Shown here: positions 12,601-24,639 of the stretch, one piece after another | Layout of the letters: every line of letters starts with the position of its first letter | Numbering within the stretch: position 1 is the first letter of the stretch | Origin: Prostheceraeus crozeri | Lineage: Eukaryota; Platyhelminthes; Polycladida; Euryleptidae | NCBI GenBank assembly: GCA_907163375.1 | Contig: CAJQUW010016879.1 | Span: 1 to 64,000, forward strand | DNA: 64,000 bases | Direction: 5' to 3' | Made by a program: the position numbers and the translations under genes | The notes under the pieces: model-generated | Databases searched by the model: none | What the model was told of the DNA's origin: nothing | Seen by the model: the letters and a program-made list of their open reading frames with translations, nothing else

Positions 12601-15600
12601 TAAAAGCGATTGTTAATGCATTTGTGTACAACACAGAAGGATGACTGCGTGTAAGGACAAAAACCTGTCGTTTTATGGTGACCTCAGCCGACGGACCGGT
12701 TCCTTCTATTTGAGAGGACTTAGACACGCCCGACTTGGGTCAACGGCAGATACTCTCCTCTACAAACCTCAAATGTTGAATCTCAATTGCATATTGTCTT
12801 GAGTAGACCAGTGGCGCATGAAACACCGATTATTAATGTATTTCTATTTCTCGAGAGGAGAATGAGTTCTAGCATTTTCTGTCAAGTGATGATAAGGAAA
12901 TAGTTGATCAATGCGGTTGCAGCTAGCTTGAAACTCAGAACAGTTCGAATATTCTCTTTCTCTAAGCCAAGCTGTTCCTGAACAGGATGAGCTGATTTGA
13001 GCTTAATGAGGCAGTAAAGAACAATCTGCAAGTTAGCTTTCACGTTTAGTTTATTGCCTTCGGTACTATTCATTAAAAATAACATGTATTACACTGAAAC
13101 ATCCGCCTGGAAGTGTGTTCTCATTCAATATTCCATGTCATGTGACAACAGCCAGATAAGGATTTTACGGAGCATTAACCAAAACGAAATGAAACAGAAT
13201 ACTGCATGTCATACCACTGTGCCGAAGTTGAAATTACATGCAATTGCGTTTAATGAAAAGAAAAACAATATGAATGAATATTGCTACGGGAATGTAGAAT
13301 GTCAATTTCATGTCTTGACAAATGTCATGGGCTGTCAGAGATTATCAAAAATCAGTGGAATCGCATTTAAGAAGTCGCAATTAATTGATTGATTTGTGCT
13401 GTTATGGAGTAGACATTTAACTGATTACGTGCAGATTTACTTGCAACGCCGTCACCACTCGTCTTATTCACAAACAAATCTCTTTCAGGATTCTAATCAG
13501 GAACTATTTGGTGCCTTACCTATTTAGTGCCTCTATACTACAATGCTTTTATAATACTGTTTAAAATCTCTTGGTAGCTCCATTTCTTGTTCTGCTACAG
13601 GTAGGTGTGATTATTCATTCACTTGGTTCAATAATCATCATCACTATAATTGCGATGCATAAACTTAATTAAGTCTGTAATAGAACTTATCAATATTCAC
13701 ATCCAATTAAAAATATAGTTAATGTATTTCATGCAGTAGGTCTACTCAAGTCACTCTCCAAATTGATAACAAGCTATTACCCGACTTGTGAAGTATGTAA
13801 AGCCATGTAGCCTAATTCTTTGAATGAAATAAAAAAGTCTAAAATTCAAAATCAAGAATTAGTCTATTCAAACAGTGATGGTAAGTAATTGCAATTAATT
13901 GATTGATCCCATCAAGAAATAAAATTAATTGATTGATTCCTTCTGCAATTAAACCTAATTGATTGCTTGCCAAAATTAATTGCAATTAATTCTTTATAAC
14001 CCCGTGTTCACGTCATTACTCATTTTTGATTATGAGATGCTTTTACTTCAAGCTGCTCCCGTAACAAATCCCTTTGTAATCTTTTAACGTCTCGATCGAC
14101 TACAGTCGCTGACTATAAATCGATTTTGCGCTCAAATTTCTCGAAGGCAACTATTTTAAAAACGAACATTAATATTTCAAAATTCTCTAAAACCTTACAG
14201 CATTACCGTGTTATATTACCTATACATCAAAATTTACAATCAATGCAAAGAAATGCTGAACAATGTATGATTGAGTCACGATTCTATGGATGATAGTCGA
14301 CTATCTTTACAACTAGGTTAAACCCTTGGGTATCTGATCAATAACTAGGGCCAGAAGGCCCTACATTATTACAAGCCGAGACTTCATGTGGCAAGTGGCC
14401 AATCCGCATCCGACAGCCTGTACTTCACATAATGTCAACCAGACACCCATTGAGAGAATGTGTGTATGTATAGGTGTGCGAAAAAGAGAGATAGTAACTT
14501 AATAACAAACCTGATCAATGGGTTGAAACAAACTGAAACCAAATTGCGTAGCAAAGCAATTTCTAGCATGCATTTAAGGTAAATGGGACTTAATGTCACT
14601 TCTCTCGAAAGACAAACATATCATCCACAACTCTCGGATTCTCAGATTAACAGATCTGTGAGCGGGTTGCGGGCGAGTTCTGCTGACACGGCGCAGTCAT
14701 TGATTGAAATGGGAAAGACAAGAAACAAAAACCAGCGCTTAGTGGCTTAGGAAAATTTATTAACTGGATTCCGTGAAAATGACGTAGCATCGTTTAAAAA
14801 TTGTACAAGCAAAACCACTACGCATGTATGCTGTCATAAACGCACAGTTTCAAAACATTCGCACTCTTGTCAGCCTACACACAGACCCCTAATCACATGT
14901 TAAAGGGAACCAAATTACTCGATTTAACAAAGCACTTTCTTCACTTGCTTTCAAAAGCAAAATCTCGAATGATATTTTACTGTTGACGGTAAAAAAAGTT
15001 CGACTTCATTTCTTAGAGTATTACATTTCCGACCCTATTCATAGAAAGACAACCAAAGTCATGCGCATGATTTCTCAGATCAATCAAACATTCTCAGTTG
15101 AAGGAAGCGAACCTCGACCTCTAACTGACCTTTATCATACACTTATTTCATTTACTAATTACTGGCATTTCAAATAAATTATGAAATTGTGTGTCGAATA
15201 CCGACCCATGCTGTTTCAGTGACGGTTGCCTTCTGTGTGAACGATGTTTTGAAGAATTAACCTATGTTATTTGAAAAATCACTTATAAGCTGCACAATTT
15301 GCTCAACCACCACAAAACTTCACATACTAGTATTTTTCCATCTAAAGACACATTTTCAAGTAGATTGGACAAGCAGTTTCAGAATTAGAAGCAGGTCAGA
15401 TAGCGTGATAGAAGTGCACAGCCATTTTCGTTAACGCATTCATCGGGAAGACTTCTACAGTGACCTGGCAAAATCTCAACAACGGTGTTATTTGTAATGA
15501 AAAAGGGGTCGGGCCAAATCCTATGTAATGAGGGATCACTAAAAATAATACATGACAAGATGAAAGACAAGACAAAAAAATGTTATGCATACACGTTGGA

Positions 15601-18600
15601 GGCTTTGGTTGATTTACAATATTGCTTACAATTACGATAGTTTCGCTTAAATTTGGATGGAGAGGAACAACAACTGTAGTTTTGAAAAGAATGGCTCATT
15701 TTAACAGATTGAGGACAATTTTGAAATGTGGGAAAATAGTCTGCAACTTTTATTTTGAAGACAATTTTTGATTTGCTTTGTGTGAAGCCCAAAAATGCAA
15801 AAATACACGTATCCCATCGTTGAATATGAATATAACATCAACATTCGAACACTCCTACTTCGAAATGGATATATTTCCGATACAATGAGGTTGACATTTT
15901 TTATAGAGAGTTGATGTAGCAGTTTCGCATGCCTCGTTTTGGCAATTCATCGCTTATCCTCTCATCAGACATAGAAAACCATCCTCTCAAACATAGGAAC
16001 AATCAGTGATGCTTGCGACATGAAGCTTAATACAATAATCTTTGAAAATGGATAAGACGCTAATCATACTTCACCCATGCTTCAATCTAAAAGTTCTTGC
16101 CTCATTAAAACGAATCTCCAGGTAGAGTGATTACTCAGTCATCTAAGTGATAAGATTAGATGCAACAGGAGCTGCTACTTCGAATCTCGCACAAAGCCAG
16201 GTATACTCATTAGTCATTGCTATTACCTAAGTGTATGTTCTGTGAGTAAGTGTAAATGATAAAACAGTAAAAATTGAATTCAAAGATTGTTCAAAGCGAT
16301 GTGCGAATAATGAAGTACAAAATGAAGGTTAAGAATTGATCTGTTAAGGAATCTGATTTTCACTCTTGATATATACTTTCTACCTACTACAGATTACATT
16401 CCTCAATAAATATGAACAGTAGAGACATGCATCTACAGAACAGGTATAAGAATTTCATTTGATTCATTTAATCATTCAGGTACAAGAGAAATCAGACTGT
16501 GTCACATGAGCGATAGATATGCTCAGAAAAATGTGCAGAAATAGATACGCCATGGGGTATAAAAGCATGAAAAATAAGTAATATAATAACATAACTGAAC
16601 AACTAGCAAGAGTAGTTATAATTAAGAACAATTTTAGACATTAAGACATCACTCCATGGAGCTAAGTGGAAGCTTATTGACAGTCCTCGTGAATGTTTGA
16701 ACTTTAACAAAAGTTGGAAATACTTCCAAATGAAGTTCCTGACCAATTTATTGAAAATTTATAATAGATCCAGTTTTTATCCTCAACTTTACGGCATATT
16801 CGAAAAGCTTCAGTCAATGAACTGTTTTGCATTCGTCATCAAAGTCTACTTTCAACTGCTCATAATATCCTTCCATTGACCACATCAGTGTATGAAATCA
16901 TCTCATCAGAGGCTGGTTCAATACAGTGTCTGCACCGGATTGTCCGTTCTATAGTCAAACTTTCACACATTTCCAGGTTTTTTGGACCAATTGTTTATAA
17001 ACTCATCACAATCCTAATCAAATTTCCCAAAAACGTCAAACTAGCTAGTTTGGGCCATTCCGAGTCCTATACTGTCGAGCCCTTGTAGGAAGAAACGCAT
17101 CGTCAACAGTGGCTGAAAATTTAGTGCGCAAGTTGCTCAAGTCTGAGCAGTCTGAGAGGGAAACCGTGGTTTTCCTTCTATTATATAACGGTCGAAATTC
17201 TAATATGGAAGAAAGGGGATACTTTTAACTTTTTAAGCAAATTTGAAGTGATTGTCTAAGTCCTCGTAGGCCTCAAGATTGATTCGACCATGTAAAACTG
17301 TTGCATTATTAGAATTTTTAGTTATTTAGTTGCTTTTTCAGTACGTGTATAAAGAGTATGACACATTTTATCAAGACCACTAATGGAACTTTCGACATAT
17401 CCGTCAACAAAAATGAATATTTGGCATGTTGCTCAAGCTAGCGGTGAAAACTTTGATCAATTTACTCAGTCCTACCAAACTGCTGCAGAGTGTAAAATAA
17501 CCTACAAAGTTTTCACATGACAGAGATTAACGAATTAATTTAGCAAAGGGTAACAAAAGAATTTACAGATCAACAATTAATTCAGTGTTTTCAGTATTTT
17601 GATCGGCAATTTGCAAGTTCAATTTTTGAGCTGTATGCCAAAGCCGTAAAAATTTGACAACAGGCTAATTATAAACAAATAAATTCTGACGACATCCTCG
17701 GTGCAGGATAATTTAGGAATCTAGGAGTTCCTGGCACATTCAGACAAAATGTTACTTAACTTTAATCGAATAACAGGCATATTCTAGCATCATATTCGAC
17801 CCATCTGTCTATATCTGTAGACGTCGATCAAATACATAGATCTCATTTATCGCTAATTACTTAATGTCCACATATATTGAACATTTACAAGAAATCTTTT
17901 TACTTTCATTTTTGTTCGCATTCATATCTGAATATATTATCACTTAAAAATGAAATGATCAGGTTACATGTAGTCACTAGTTCAACTTTTCTCTCACTCT
18001 TTACGTCAGTGACAAGCATAGAACGACATAATTCAAGAGAACATAACATATTCAATTAAATCCAACATACATCTGTTAGCAGCTATTTAATATCGTCAAT
18101 ATCCAGCATAGTTTGCTATTAAACAGCATTTATGTATTATGCTTTGAAGTAAATACAGTGTTGCCACTGCACCTCAAGAACCAATCCGCGAAGACTATAC
18201 CGATACAGGGTCACATACACATGAATGGGTACTTCTCTTCTTTCCCCCACATTTTTAAAGTTTTCCAAAATCATCAAATTTCGTCAAAGTTGGTCAAATT
18301 GGATTTAGAATAGACTTGATCTGTCACTGAGTGACACTGCAACACGACTGAGAAGTCTTACTTGAACCCTGGGATGAAGGATTGGTTCCTTGGCTACTCA
18401 GTTAGAATACAAAGTGCAGCTGTGATCATGAACTTCGTGTGATTGTTGTCTACAGACAAATGACGAGCAGTTGTCTAATTGTGAGGCTGTGAATGTTCTA
18501 CAAGTCAGATAAGAGGAATTTTACACACACAACGCTATGCGACGTTAGTGAGACTGCCCGTAGGAGCAAGAGAAGATCGTTGACGATGCAAAACTTCCGG

Positions 18601-21600
18601 GTGTCAACAACAGAAATGTGTGTGTGTGGGGGGGGAAGAATAGAAGTACCCATGGATGCGATTATATTCAAGAACAGGTAAAAATAGGGCATATAAAATC
18701 ACAATTTAACAATTGAAGAAAGGTTGAATCTCAAATCTACAAAGCACACATGAACAGTAGGTCTCATATGTCACACGTTTCACATGTAAATGTGCGTCTA
18801 CCTCAGTAAAATTTCATGTGCATCATTACTTATAGAGAAATGTGCATACACCATTAGACCACTCCGTAAACTCTGAGCCATGTTATGGAATGTAATAAGC
18901 AATGTAAAAAGGATGTAAATATATTTCATGTTGAAAAAAATATAATGTTCTCTAGGTAATGAACGCAATGTTCGATAGAATTCCATATCATAAAAGGAAG
19001 AATGTAAATGACAGTCCATAAGATGTACACCACCATTCAACATTCGACTACCATGACAATGGATATTATTGCAACATGCATTTAAAAAACGAGCCTTTGT
19101 TCTGCGAAAGGGGGAGGATAAATCATGATTTCTAAATGACACCATAAGATATTTAATCCATTTATTATTATGTCACCTAGTTTCATATCTGACTTTAGTC
19201 AGACATTCATCCTTATTCCAACGCAACTTCGGTAGTCAATGATGTTCAGTTACAGATAAATGTATTTAAATGTTTTGAAATCATTTTGTATTTGATTAAA
19301 AACATAAAATACAACTTTTCAAATAATTCGATGCACTAAGTATGACATCGATATGATTAACAGTTGTTTATCAAACTTCGCAAATGCTATACATCATTCA
19401 AATGATTATTTAGTTATTGACAAAACGATGAAAATCATAATTTCTTTTTCACAATAAATGCCACTAGATTTAAGTCAGATGATCTGTGTAATGTTCAATC
19501 AGATATACTTTACAAATATATTGCTCTCATCACTGATGCATTACCTATAAATTTTCCCATAATGCTGATTGTGTTAGCAACTGGACATAAGACGAGAAAA
19601 TGAAATGAATGATTTCAGTGTACAAGAAATTGTGTTTTGATAGATATAAAAAAATCCACGTTTCCTTTCATTCAGTATAATGCAGATAACATGTTTTGTC
19701 AAAATCATTACTTCCGTGACTTATCCCAATACAGATATCAATAATCAACTGAGAAAATACGATTCAACTTACTGATTTCCATCAGAATTGATATAATTCA
19801 TTGTCTGGCTAATACAGTCTTTAAGATCAATTAAATGATAACCTTTTAACTCTCTTTGAGGAGTAGCACCATGGGAATCAAACATTCTGTTTTCACTGAA
19901 ATATCGATATTCAATCACATCCTCGGGACTTTGTGGAATGAATGGTTCTCGCAATTGATAGTCAAGAACATCAACATTGATTTGACGTCGGGATGGTAGA
20001 GAGGGAGGACAGTTGGACAGTGAGGTCAAGTCTCGTGCGTTCTCCATCATCACTCGGATTGTGAAGCCGATGGCTGCTGCCACCACAAATTTGAGAATTT
20101 CTGTGACCCAATCTCGACCAAAGAGTCGACCTGAAATCAAGTTATAAATAGACGTTGATCTACATATTTGCATTTACACTTAAACAGCTATGTTTATTGA
20201 TTGTAATTGTATTGAACAGTTTATATATTTACAATGACATTTTTAAAGGACCAAATTTTCCTAATTCATGGGGCGGGCAATGGATTTACAAAATACAATT
20301 AACTGAAATTCAATATTTTAATTGATTCTTCTTGTGCTACATGAGTGGCATTTTACTGTCTGATCGGATTGACAGCGCTACTGTGGCAAGAAGGTGTGGC
20401 ATCACACCGTTAGACGAAGTAATCAGAGAGCAAAGGCTTTGTTGGTTCTGTCATATCAAGCGTTGAAATATAGATGAACCAATCAGGCAGGTACTCGACG
20501 TGATGATCGAAGGTTCCCGTCCTCGTGGAAGACCGAGGAAGACATGGCTCCAAATCATCAATGAGGACATGGTGGAGCTGGGAATATCTGCGAGTGATGA
20601 TCGATGGAGAAGTCTCACGTCGTTCAACCCTCAACAGAAGAGGAAAAGAAGACGTTAAAGGAGAAAGTAAAGAAAAGTAAGTAAGTGAAATTCAAGACGA
20701 TGTGCATGCGCAATTTACATGCATGTTGGAGTTAGCAATGCTAGCACAGTATAATCCACTTAGCAAACTAGGTCGTAACGTAACTCTCTTCTAGCAAGCA
20801 TGATAGTACCGAAACCTCTCTTCGACCGTGCATAATGGCAAATGCCATCAATAATTACATTCATATACAATGTAGGCCTATGCCTATAGAACATCAGCCT
20901 CAGAATTTGAACTGGCCGCAAAACGTATACAGTATGATTGCGTGGAGTAAAAAAGACTCCCAAATACAGCAGCACCGCTTGTTATATTTAGAAGTCAATG
21001 GTTGGGCTCCTGTTATTTCTTGGCTTTATTTAGTCATCATCTCGAGAAGTCCTGTCATCTGATGCTCCTATGCTTGAGAGAAGTCATGTATCTCACTACT
21101 CAATATGTTATTCATGGTGCAGCCGAATAGAGTGACACTGTTTCTTGATCTAGGGAGCTATTCAGAGTTATCGGTAGCTTAAAGCCATCGCACATCAGAC
21201 AAGCAGCAGATGACAAAGCAACGTCCAGTAGAATTATTGGAAGTAGTAGAACAGGTTAAATGTTGATATAATGACAGACATAATTAAACCAATTCTGTCA
21301 GGAAGTTATGGCATGCTACACGCAAGACACGTAAGGCTCCTAAATTCAAATACAGCCATATGTCATGCGTCATCATTCAAGTATAGCTGCCGAGTTTGAT
21401 AAATTTGCTTATGTACTGATGACTACTATGTTGACTGACCGTATACATCATTTTAATAATTATTTCAACCACACGTGCACTTGTTCAATTCATTTATTTC
21501 CACCATAAGCGCATGAGATCGGATGAGCTAGTACAACATGTTGAAATTCGAGCAGAAAAGAGTTACCGAACGAAGTGGATAAATGACACAGATGGAGCGG

Positions 21601-22812
21601 AGCGGGGCTGGCAAAATTCTACCGCTCCAGATACCTGTAACAAACTATGTTCCAGACCTAATTCCTTGCGAAGTGTTCAGAATAAGTATTAGACATAAAG
21701 AGCTATGGAGATCTTGTTTCATACATATATTCACAGCGTGGGCTGCGTCAAAATCCATTAGGGAGAAGTAACAACAGCAGGACACGTTGGTGACACATAC
21801 GGAAAAAATGTACAGTATCATTAATACTGTAAGCGGTAACTTCAAACCTATCTGCAAATCCTTATCCAGCACTATACAGTAGGCCTATCTAGAAACCGAT
21901 TTTTATAATTGGGCAAAGCAGACATTATTGGTAATAGGCCTACATGTGTTTCATACATTATACAGTAATATTTAATTGAATATGAACAACCTATGTGCAT
22001 GTATTCGTACATAACTTCATGAAGCTTCTAGTGAATTGTTTAGACTAATTGTACGAGTATGTACGTTTTACGTGCAGCATAGCACTTTCTAGCTTAATAA
22101 TTACACAAAATTGAAACACATTGGAAACAACAAGCATTTGTTATAACGATTGAATATTTACGACCAATCTCATTATAAACGGACTTAACTGTACATATAA
22201 AAATGTCAACTGGAAACTTTCATCAACCAAAAATGCAATCTCATGCACAATTTCCATCACTTACTAAATTATCAAATAGCTATGCGCTGGTGAGTCATCA
22301 GTAGTTTTATTATTACTCTACGCTGGCAATAACAAATTTTACGACAGAAGTGATTTCAGACCTATTTTAGGGAAATGTAGTTTATTTTAAGACTTAAGCA
22401 TATCATAGTATGCAATGCATGTACAATTGTACATGTACATAAGATGTCCAGGTCGGAAACAAAGGGATAAGTAAACTTCAATTCTAGATTTTCCAATAAA
22501 AAGTGGCTGAAACAAAAGCCAATGCGATTTCCTTCATATTGATTAAAAACAATATTCGCTGCTTTCTACTTTGAAATTATTCTAAATGTCAACACTGCAT
22601 GTATAAATATAGAAGAGAAAAGTTCATCTACATTGTAATATACATGTACGTCTCCTACGAAATAGGCAAAACGATCAGTACAGAATACCTCATAGGCCCA
22701 TCATCCCTCAATTAATCTTGCAATGAAACTGCATCATATTCACCGATAAATGATCATATATGACAAACATCAAACACTTACGAACAGAGCACGTTTTTCG
22801 TAATATATTCAT
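526..22812 (-). CDS. CHPF-like: Chondroitin synthase / polymerizing-factor-like glycosyltransferase, multi-exon, 3' exon missing
   Basis: Five coding exons join in frame (22782-22812, 19773-20130, 8778-9478, 3051-3199, 526-672; 462 codons) with consistent phases and GT-AG sites. The protein starts with a basic tail (MNILRKTCSVRRLFGRD), then a membrane segment (about residues 22-37, FVVAAAIGFTIRVMM), as in type II Golgi enzymes. A CHSY/CHPF-type domain follows: a GYERIDPLRGKEYLLDL block, a region matching the CHSY acceptor domain, and a C-terminal block ending in SLGSRTMLADK, which resembles the CHPF end. The family extends chondroitin sulfate chains in the Golgi. The usual DxD metal motif reads TDLN, and the usual W-G-x-E-D stretch reads SSWDHNRDLF, so catalysis looks lost, as in CHPF, a non-catalytic partner of CHSY. 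At about 465 residues it lacks the N-terminal fringe-like half of CHSY/CHPF (about 775-800). CSGALNACT is the alternative by size. The final exon was not found in 1-525. Confidence 0.85.
673..3050. other. CHPF-like intron 4, mostly featureless
   Basis: AT-rich intron. Apart from the coding-like fragment at about 2624-2812 I recognise nothing in it. Confidence 0.6.
2624..2812 (+). pseudogene. Transposon-like coding fragment (unassigned)
   Basis: An open stretch without its own start reads RRLMRQCIKDEGLSQQD, then DLTKAALLGSAHILRRALYS, and ends at TAG-like TAA after about 60 codons. It lies on the strand opposite the host gene inside an intron. The KAALLGSAHILRRAL motif looks like the tail of a retroelement protein, but I cannot name the family. 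It is a truncated remnant with no expression signals. Confidence 0.3.
3051..3199 (-). CDS. CHPF-like: CHPF-like coding exon 4 (degenerate catalytic loop)
   Basis: 149-nt exon, acceptor TTTGTTCAG, donor GTAATA. It encodes GYWDHGNFQTFCLTKASFEN and then VGGYD, matching GFWRNYGFGITCIYK...VGGFD of CHSY. The following W-G-L-E-D-V-D-L-F of active enzymes is replaced by S-W-D-H-N-R-D-L-F. Confidence 0.9.
3406..3447 (+). ncRNA. Type I hammerhead ribozyme, copy 1
   Basis: Stem I CCACGA (3406-3411) pairs with TCGTGG (3442-3447). The core CTGATGAG is followed by a GGCC-loop-GGCC stem II, then GAAA (3432-3435), a two-base-pair stem III, and GTC (3439-3441) with predicted cleavage after C3441. All invariant core bases are present. 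Confidence 0.85.
3640..3708 (+). promoter_or_regulatory. tRNA-like pol III promoter upstream of hammerhead 2
   Basis: TGGCCTTGTGGTTAGAGG matches an A box and GGTTCAAACC, about 35 bp on, matches a B box, as in a tRNA-derived SINE head. The region does not fold into a full tRNA by eye. Copy 1 of the repeat keeps the B box but not the A box. Confidence 0.55.
3709..3750 (+). ncRNA. Type I hammerhead ribozyme, copy 2
   Basis: Same layout as copy 1: stem I CCACGA/TCGTGG, CTGATGAG core, stem II GGCC-GAACA-GGCC, GAAA (3735-3738), GTC (3742-3744). Stem III has a U-G wobble in place of the C-G of copy 1. Core intact. Confidence 0.85.
3809..3845. repeat. (TA)n microsatellite
   Basis: Run of alternating TA directly after the retrozyme repeat. 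A matching (TA)n run flanks the Penelope remnant on its other side at about 5091-5115. Confidence 0.8.
3876..5092 (+). mobile_element. Penelope-like element remnant (RT C-terminus plus GIY-YIG) with 57-bp inverted repeats
   Basis: The coding part begins at 3906 and runs to about 4920. It holds the end of the reverse transcriptase (SLNFLDVRVYKN, TDIYNKPTDSFSY), a basic linker, a CX2CXCC cluster (CDQPRCKCCDN) and the start of a GIY-YIG endonuclease (YKLTCLGCNKFYIGQS). The copy is 5'-truncated and broken. The ends, 3876-3932 and 5036-5092, are inverted repeats with one mismatch, and (TA)n tracts flank both. It sits on the plus strand in intron 3 of the CHPF-like gene. An old, inactive copy. Confidence 0.85.
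5116..8777. other. CHPF-like intron 3, remainder, nothing recognised
   Basis: AT-rich. Short open frames (for example 8122-8433) have no family resemblance, no splice logic and low-complexity composition. Confidence 0.5.
8778..9478 (-). CDS. CHPF-like: CHPF-like coding exon 3 (glycosyltransferase core)
   Basis: 701-nt exon with acceptor TTCATTGCAG and donor GTGAGTAG. It carries the YERIDPLRGKEYLLDL block, a NSMHLIVSMYIEQENSFYRF strand matching the NILIPLSGRFDMFVRF region of CHSY, and KLIFTDLNVNLTSDFYLRC, the counterpart of the DxD strand (FFCDVD in CHSY), here with D-L-N. Confidence 0.9.
9681..10413. repeat. Head-to-head tRNA-derived SINE cluster (230-bp inverted repeat)
   Basis: Arms at about 9701-9930 and 10099-10327 are diverged inverted copies of one SINE. 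The right copy shows an A box (TGGCCTAGTGAAGAAGG) and a B box (GGTTCGATTCC) with a tRNA-Glu-like CTCACCCGCGG between them. A third partial head lies at about 9945-10040 between the arms. The tail motif CTCTTTAGATNTTCAATAT occurs four times in alternating orientation (about 9681, 9945, 10070, 10391). This lies in intron 2 of the CHPF-like gene. Confidence 0.75.
10414..19772. other. CHPF-like intron 2, remainder
   Basis: Over 9 kb of AT-rich intron with no coding segment I can support. The only structured stretch is the AATTAATTG repeat at about 13870-13995. Confidence 0.5.
13870..13995. repeat. Palindromic AATTAATTGATTGAT repeat patch (possible MITE)
   Basis: AATTGCAATTAATTGATTG recurs three times and then in inverted form (AATTAATTGCAATTAATT) over about 125 bp. 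It looks like the short self-complementary end of a MITE, but no target duplication was found. Confidence 0.4.
19773..20130 (-). CDS. CHPF-like: CHPF-like coding exon 2 (membrane anchor and stem)
   Basis: Acceptor GATTTCAG and donor GTAAGTTG bound the exon. It encodes RRLFGRDWVTEILKFVVAAA, a hydrophobic anchor, a proline-rich stem and VIEYRYFSENRMFDSHG, which aligns with the CHSY1 segment EWQFFTEQSLFSPDG. It ends with two bases (phase 2) that complete with exon 3. Confidence 0.85.
20350..20690 (+). mobile_element. LINE reverse transcriptase C-terminal fragment
   Basis: Frame reads LDEVIREQRLCWFCHIKR, a TGA stop, then IDEPIRQVLDVMI, GSRPRGRPRKTWLQIINEDM and a basic end. The pattern R-L-x-W-x-x-H followed by R-G-R-P-x-K-T-W is typical of the tail of non-LTR reverse transcriptase proteins. 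5'-truncated, one internal stop, in intron 1 of the CHPF-like gene. Confidence 0.7.
20691..22781. other. CHPF-like intron 1, remainder, nothing recognised
   Basis: AT-rich intron sequence without coding, RNA or repeat features I can support. Confidence 0.5.
22782..22812 (-). CDS. CHPF-like: CHPF-like coding exon 1 (start codon, cytoplasmic tail)
   Basis: ATG at 22812 (reading leftward) opens MNILRKTCSV and ends in a GTAAGT donor at 22776-22781, leaving one base (phase 1). It was chosen because it is the only reading that joins exon 2 in frame and gives an arginine/lysine-rich tail before the membrane segment. Confidence 0.75.
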
Positions 22813-24113
22813 GATCCTTCTTCATCGGGCTATGTTTTCAAATACTGTTCCCAATTACCATCCTGAAAATACATTCATCCATCAAAATAAAATATTGATA
22901 TTCATCTATGAATACTGAACGGCATATCAAAAATACAAAAATTTAGATAAATCATAAAAGCAACCACTTCCACTATGGACACCTTGCATGTCTCCTCAGT
23001 TTCTAAGGAATCTGCAATGCGGCCTGATGAAATCCCTAAATGTGACCATCAGTCGTTTCACCATTATGTCCCTCCATATGATAAATTGTTGTACCTCAGA
23101 GCAGACCCTTTTTTGCTATTGCCATTTAGATATATTGTGAATTGCGATATCATATGAAATATCGTCTTAATAGCGCCACTTTTGAGGCGCAAATACTATT
23201 GCGATGACACTGCCATCGAGGTCAAGTGATCATTCATGAAAATCACCATTCTCATGCAAATAAGAGAATAATCTATTCGTGTCATTATAACACGCTTAAT
23301 CCTACATCCGTCTACCGTATAATAAGCAAAGTTGATCAAGATTTTCTAAGTTTGTAATTCGTTACAGCTTACACTGATGAATTTCGCCATTGGCCGATTA
23401 GTTTGAAAATAATTAAAGTAAACAGTGCCAATAGAAAAGATGATATTTCGATTGGCTCATCATCAAATCAGATAGATTTTATCCACCTGAGTAAATAAAG
23501 AGCAAAAGTCAATCGAAATATCATCAATAATAACATCTCATATTGGCCCTGTCTACTAATTATTTTCAATGTATATGCACACATACGTATATACATACAT
23601 AGGCTATATGTTGCTAGAGTTGATTATACATATGTTGTATAAATCTGCTAAAGCTGAATGAAAAAAACTCAAACTCAACTCTAATCACGGATAATGCATG
23701 CAAAATTAACACTCCCAGCTAGTTCAAGCTATCCGTGTTCTGTGTAGCTTTTTTTATGGTTAATAATTCATTTATGGTTAATAAATATTTTGATGTTTAC
23801 CAATAGACCATACATCGGCTAATCGTAAATACTAGCAACATGGACATTAATATATCATTCTTCATTCGCAGATTTTATCTATGATATACGGATATCACTA
23901 AAAAAGCAGCAAATCAGATATTCACCTTGCATGCACTCAAATCTAACCGGTAAAACTCCATTCACCAGTTTTAGTATGGTCTATAGGAACAAGTAGAAAT
24001 ACTGCAAGTAAAGACTAAGCAACATGCGGTTCTCATTTGCTGCATGTCATCATGTTAATATATGATCCTTTTATAGAGCAGTTCAATAAAATAGCATATT
24101 AATGAATTAAGAC
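22813..24113. other. 5' flank of the CHPF-like gene
   Basis: Holds the presumed 5' UTR and promoter. No clear TATA or initiator could be assigned. One MITE-like hairpin (23403-23568) is the only structured feature. Confidence 0.4.
23403..23568. repeat. MITE-like imperfect inverted repeat
   Basis: TTGAAAATAATTA...ACAGTGCCAATA on the left is answered by TATTGGCCCTGT...TAATTATTTTCAA on the right. Inner arms GATGATATTTCGATTG / CAATCGAAATATCATC pair perfectly. The 165-bp unit would fold on itself almost completely. Confidence 0.55.
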
Positions 24114-24252
24114 CATGGGGTAATTTGGGTCTATAGCCTATTGTTTCATTAAATTTCATTAGAGCTTTGATACATTTCAACTCATCCTTTTCAGACATGC
24201 ATATTTTCACTTAAAATCCATCTGTTCACCGGAAATGTGCTAAAATTAGTCA

Positions 24253-24639
24253 TTGAACATGCCGATGTCTCAATTCGTTTTTGGAATTCATCTGAGTTCT
24301 TATAGTTCTTCGGGAGGTGAAAATCTTCTTCCATCTACTGAAGGAATTTCCGATTGTGATGCTGATGCTCACGAAATGGATGACAATTGTTCTGAATCAA
24401 TTCTCTCTCCGCAATCAATCAAAGTAGGAGACTGGGTTTTCGTCCAATGCAGTCGCATTAAGCCAAAGAAATACGTAGCTAACATCATATTCTTCTGTGA
24501 TGGGGAATGCGAGGTTTCATTCATCCGACAATGTACAGAAGGTGGCAATGCGTATTCTTTCCCAAACTTCCTCGACACTGCCATTATAGATGCAGTGGAT
24601 GCTCTGCAAGTGTTGCATCAACCATCCATTGATCGATGA
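24253..24639 (+). CDS. Transposase-tail-like protein fragment (128 codons)
   Basis: Acidic serine-rich start, then IKVGDWVFVQCSRIKPKKYV, a small beta-barrel-like block ending CEVSFIRQCT and FPNFLDTAIIDAVDALQVL. A V-G-D-x-V-x-V...Y-V-x...V-x-F-x-R pattern of this kind is, from memory, a common C-terminal extension of pogo/jerky-like and other transposases in invertebrates. No splice sites or host domain can be assigned. It lies inside the inverted ends at 24114 and 27602, which fits a transposon origin. Function unknown. Confidence 0.4.
   Translation: MNMPMSQFVFGIHLSSYSSSGGENLLPSTEGISDCDADAHEMDDNCSESILSPQSIKVGDWVFVQCSRIKPKKYVANIIFFCDGECEVSFIRQCTEGGNAYSFPNFLDTAIIDAVDALQVLHQPSIDR

Noticed and set aside
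18798-19145. Minus-strand 115-codon frame
   Set aside because: Weak similarity to the frame at 28979-29263 was considered, but no alignment holds over more than a few residues and no family is suggested.
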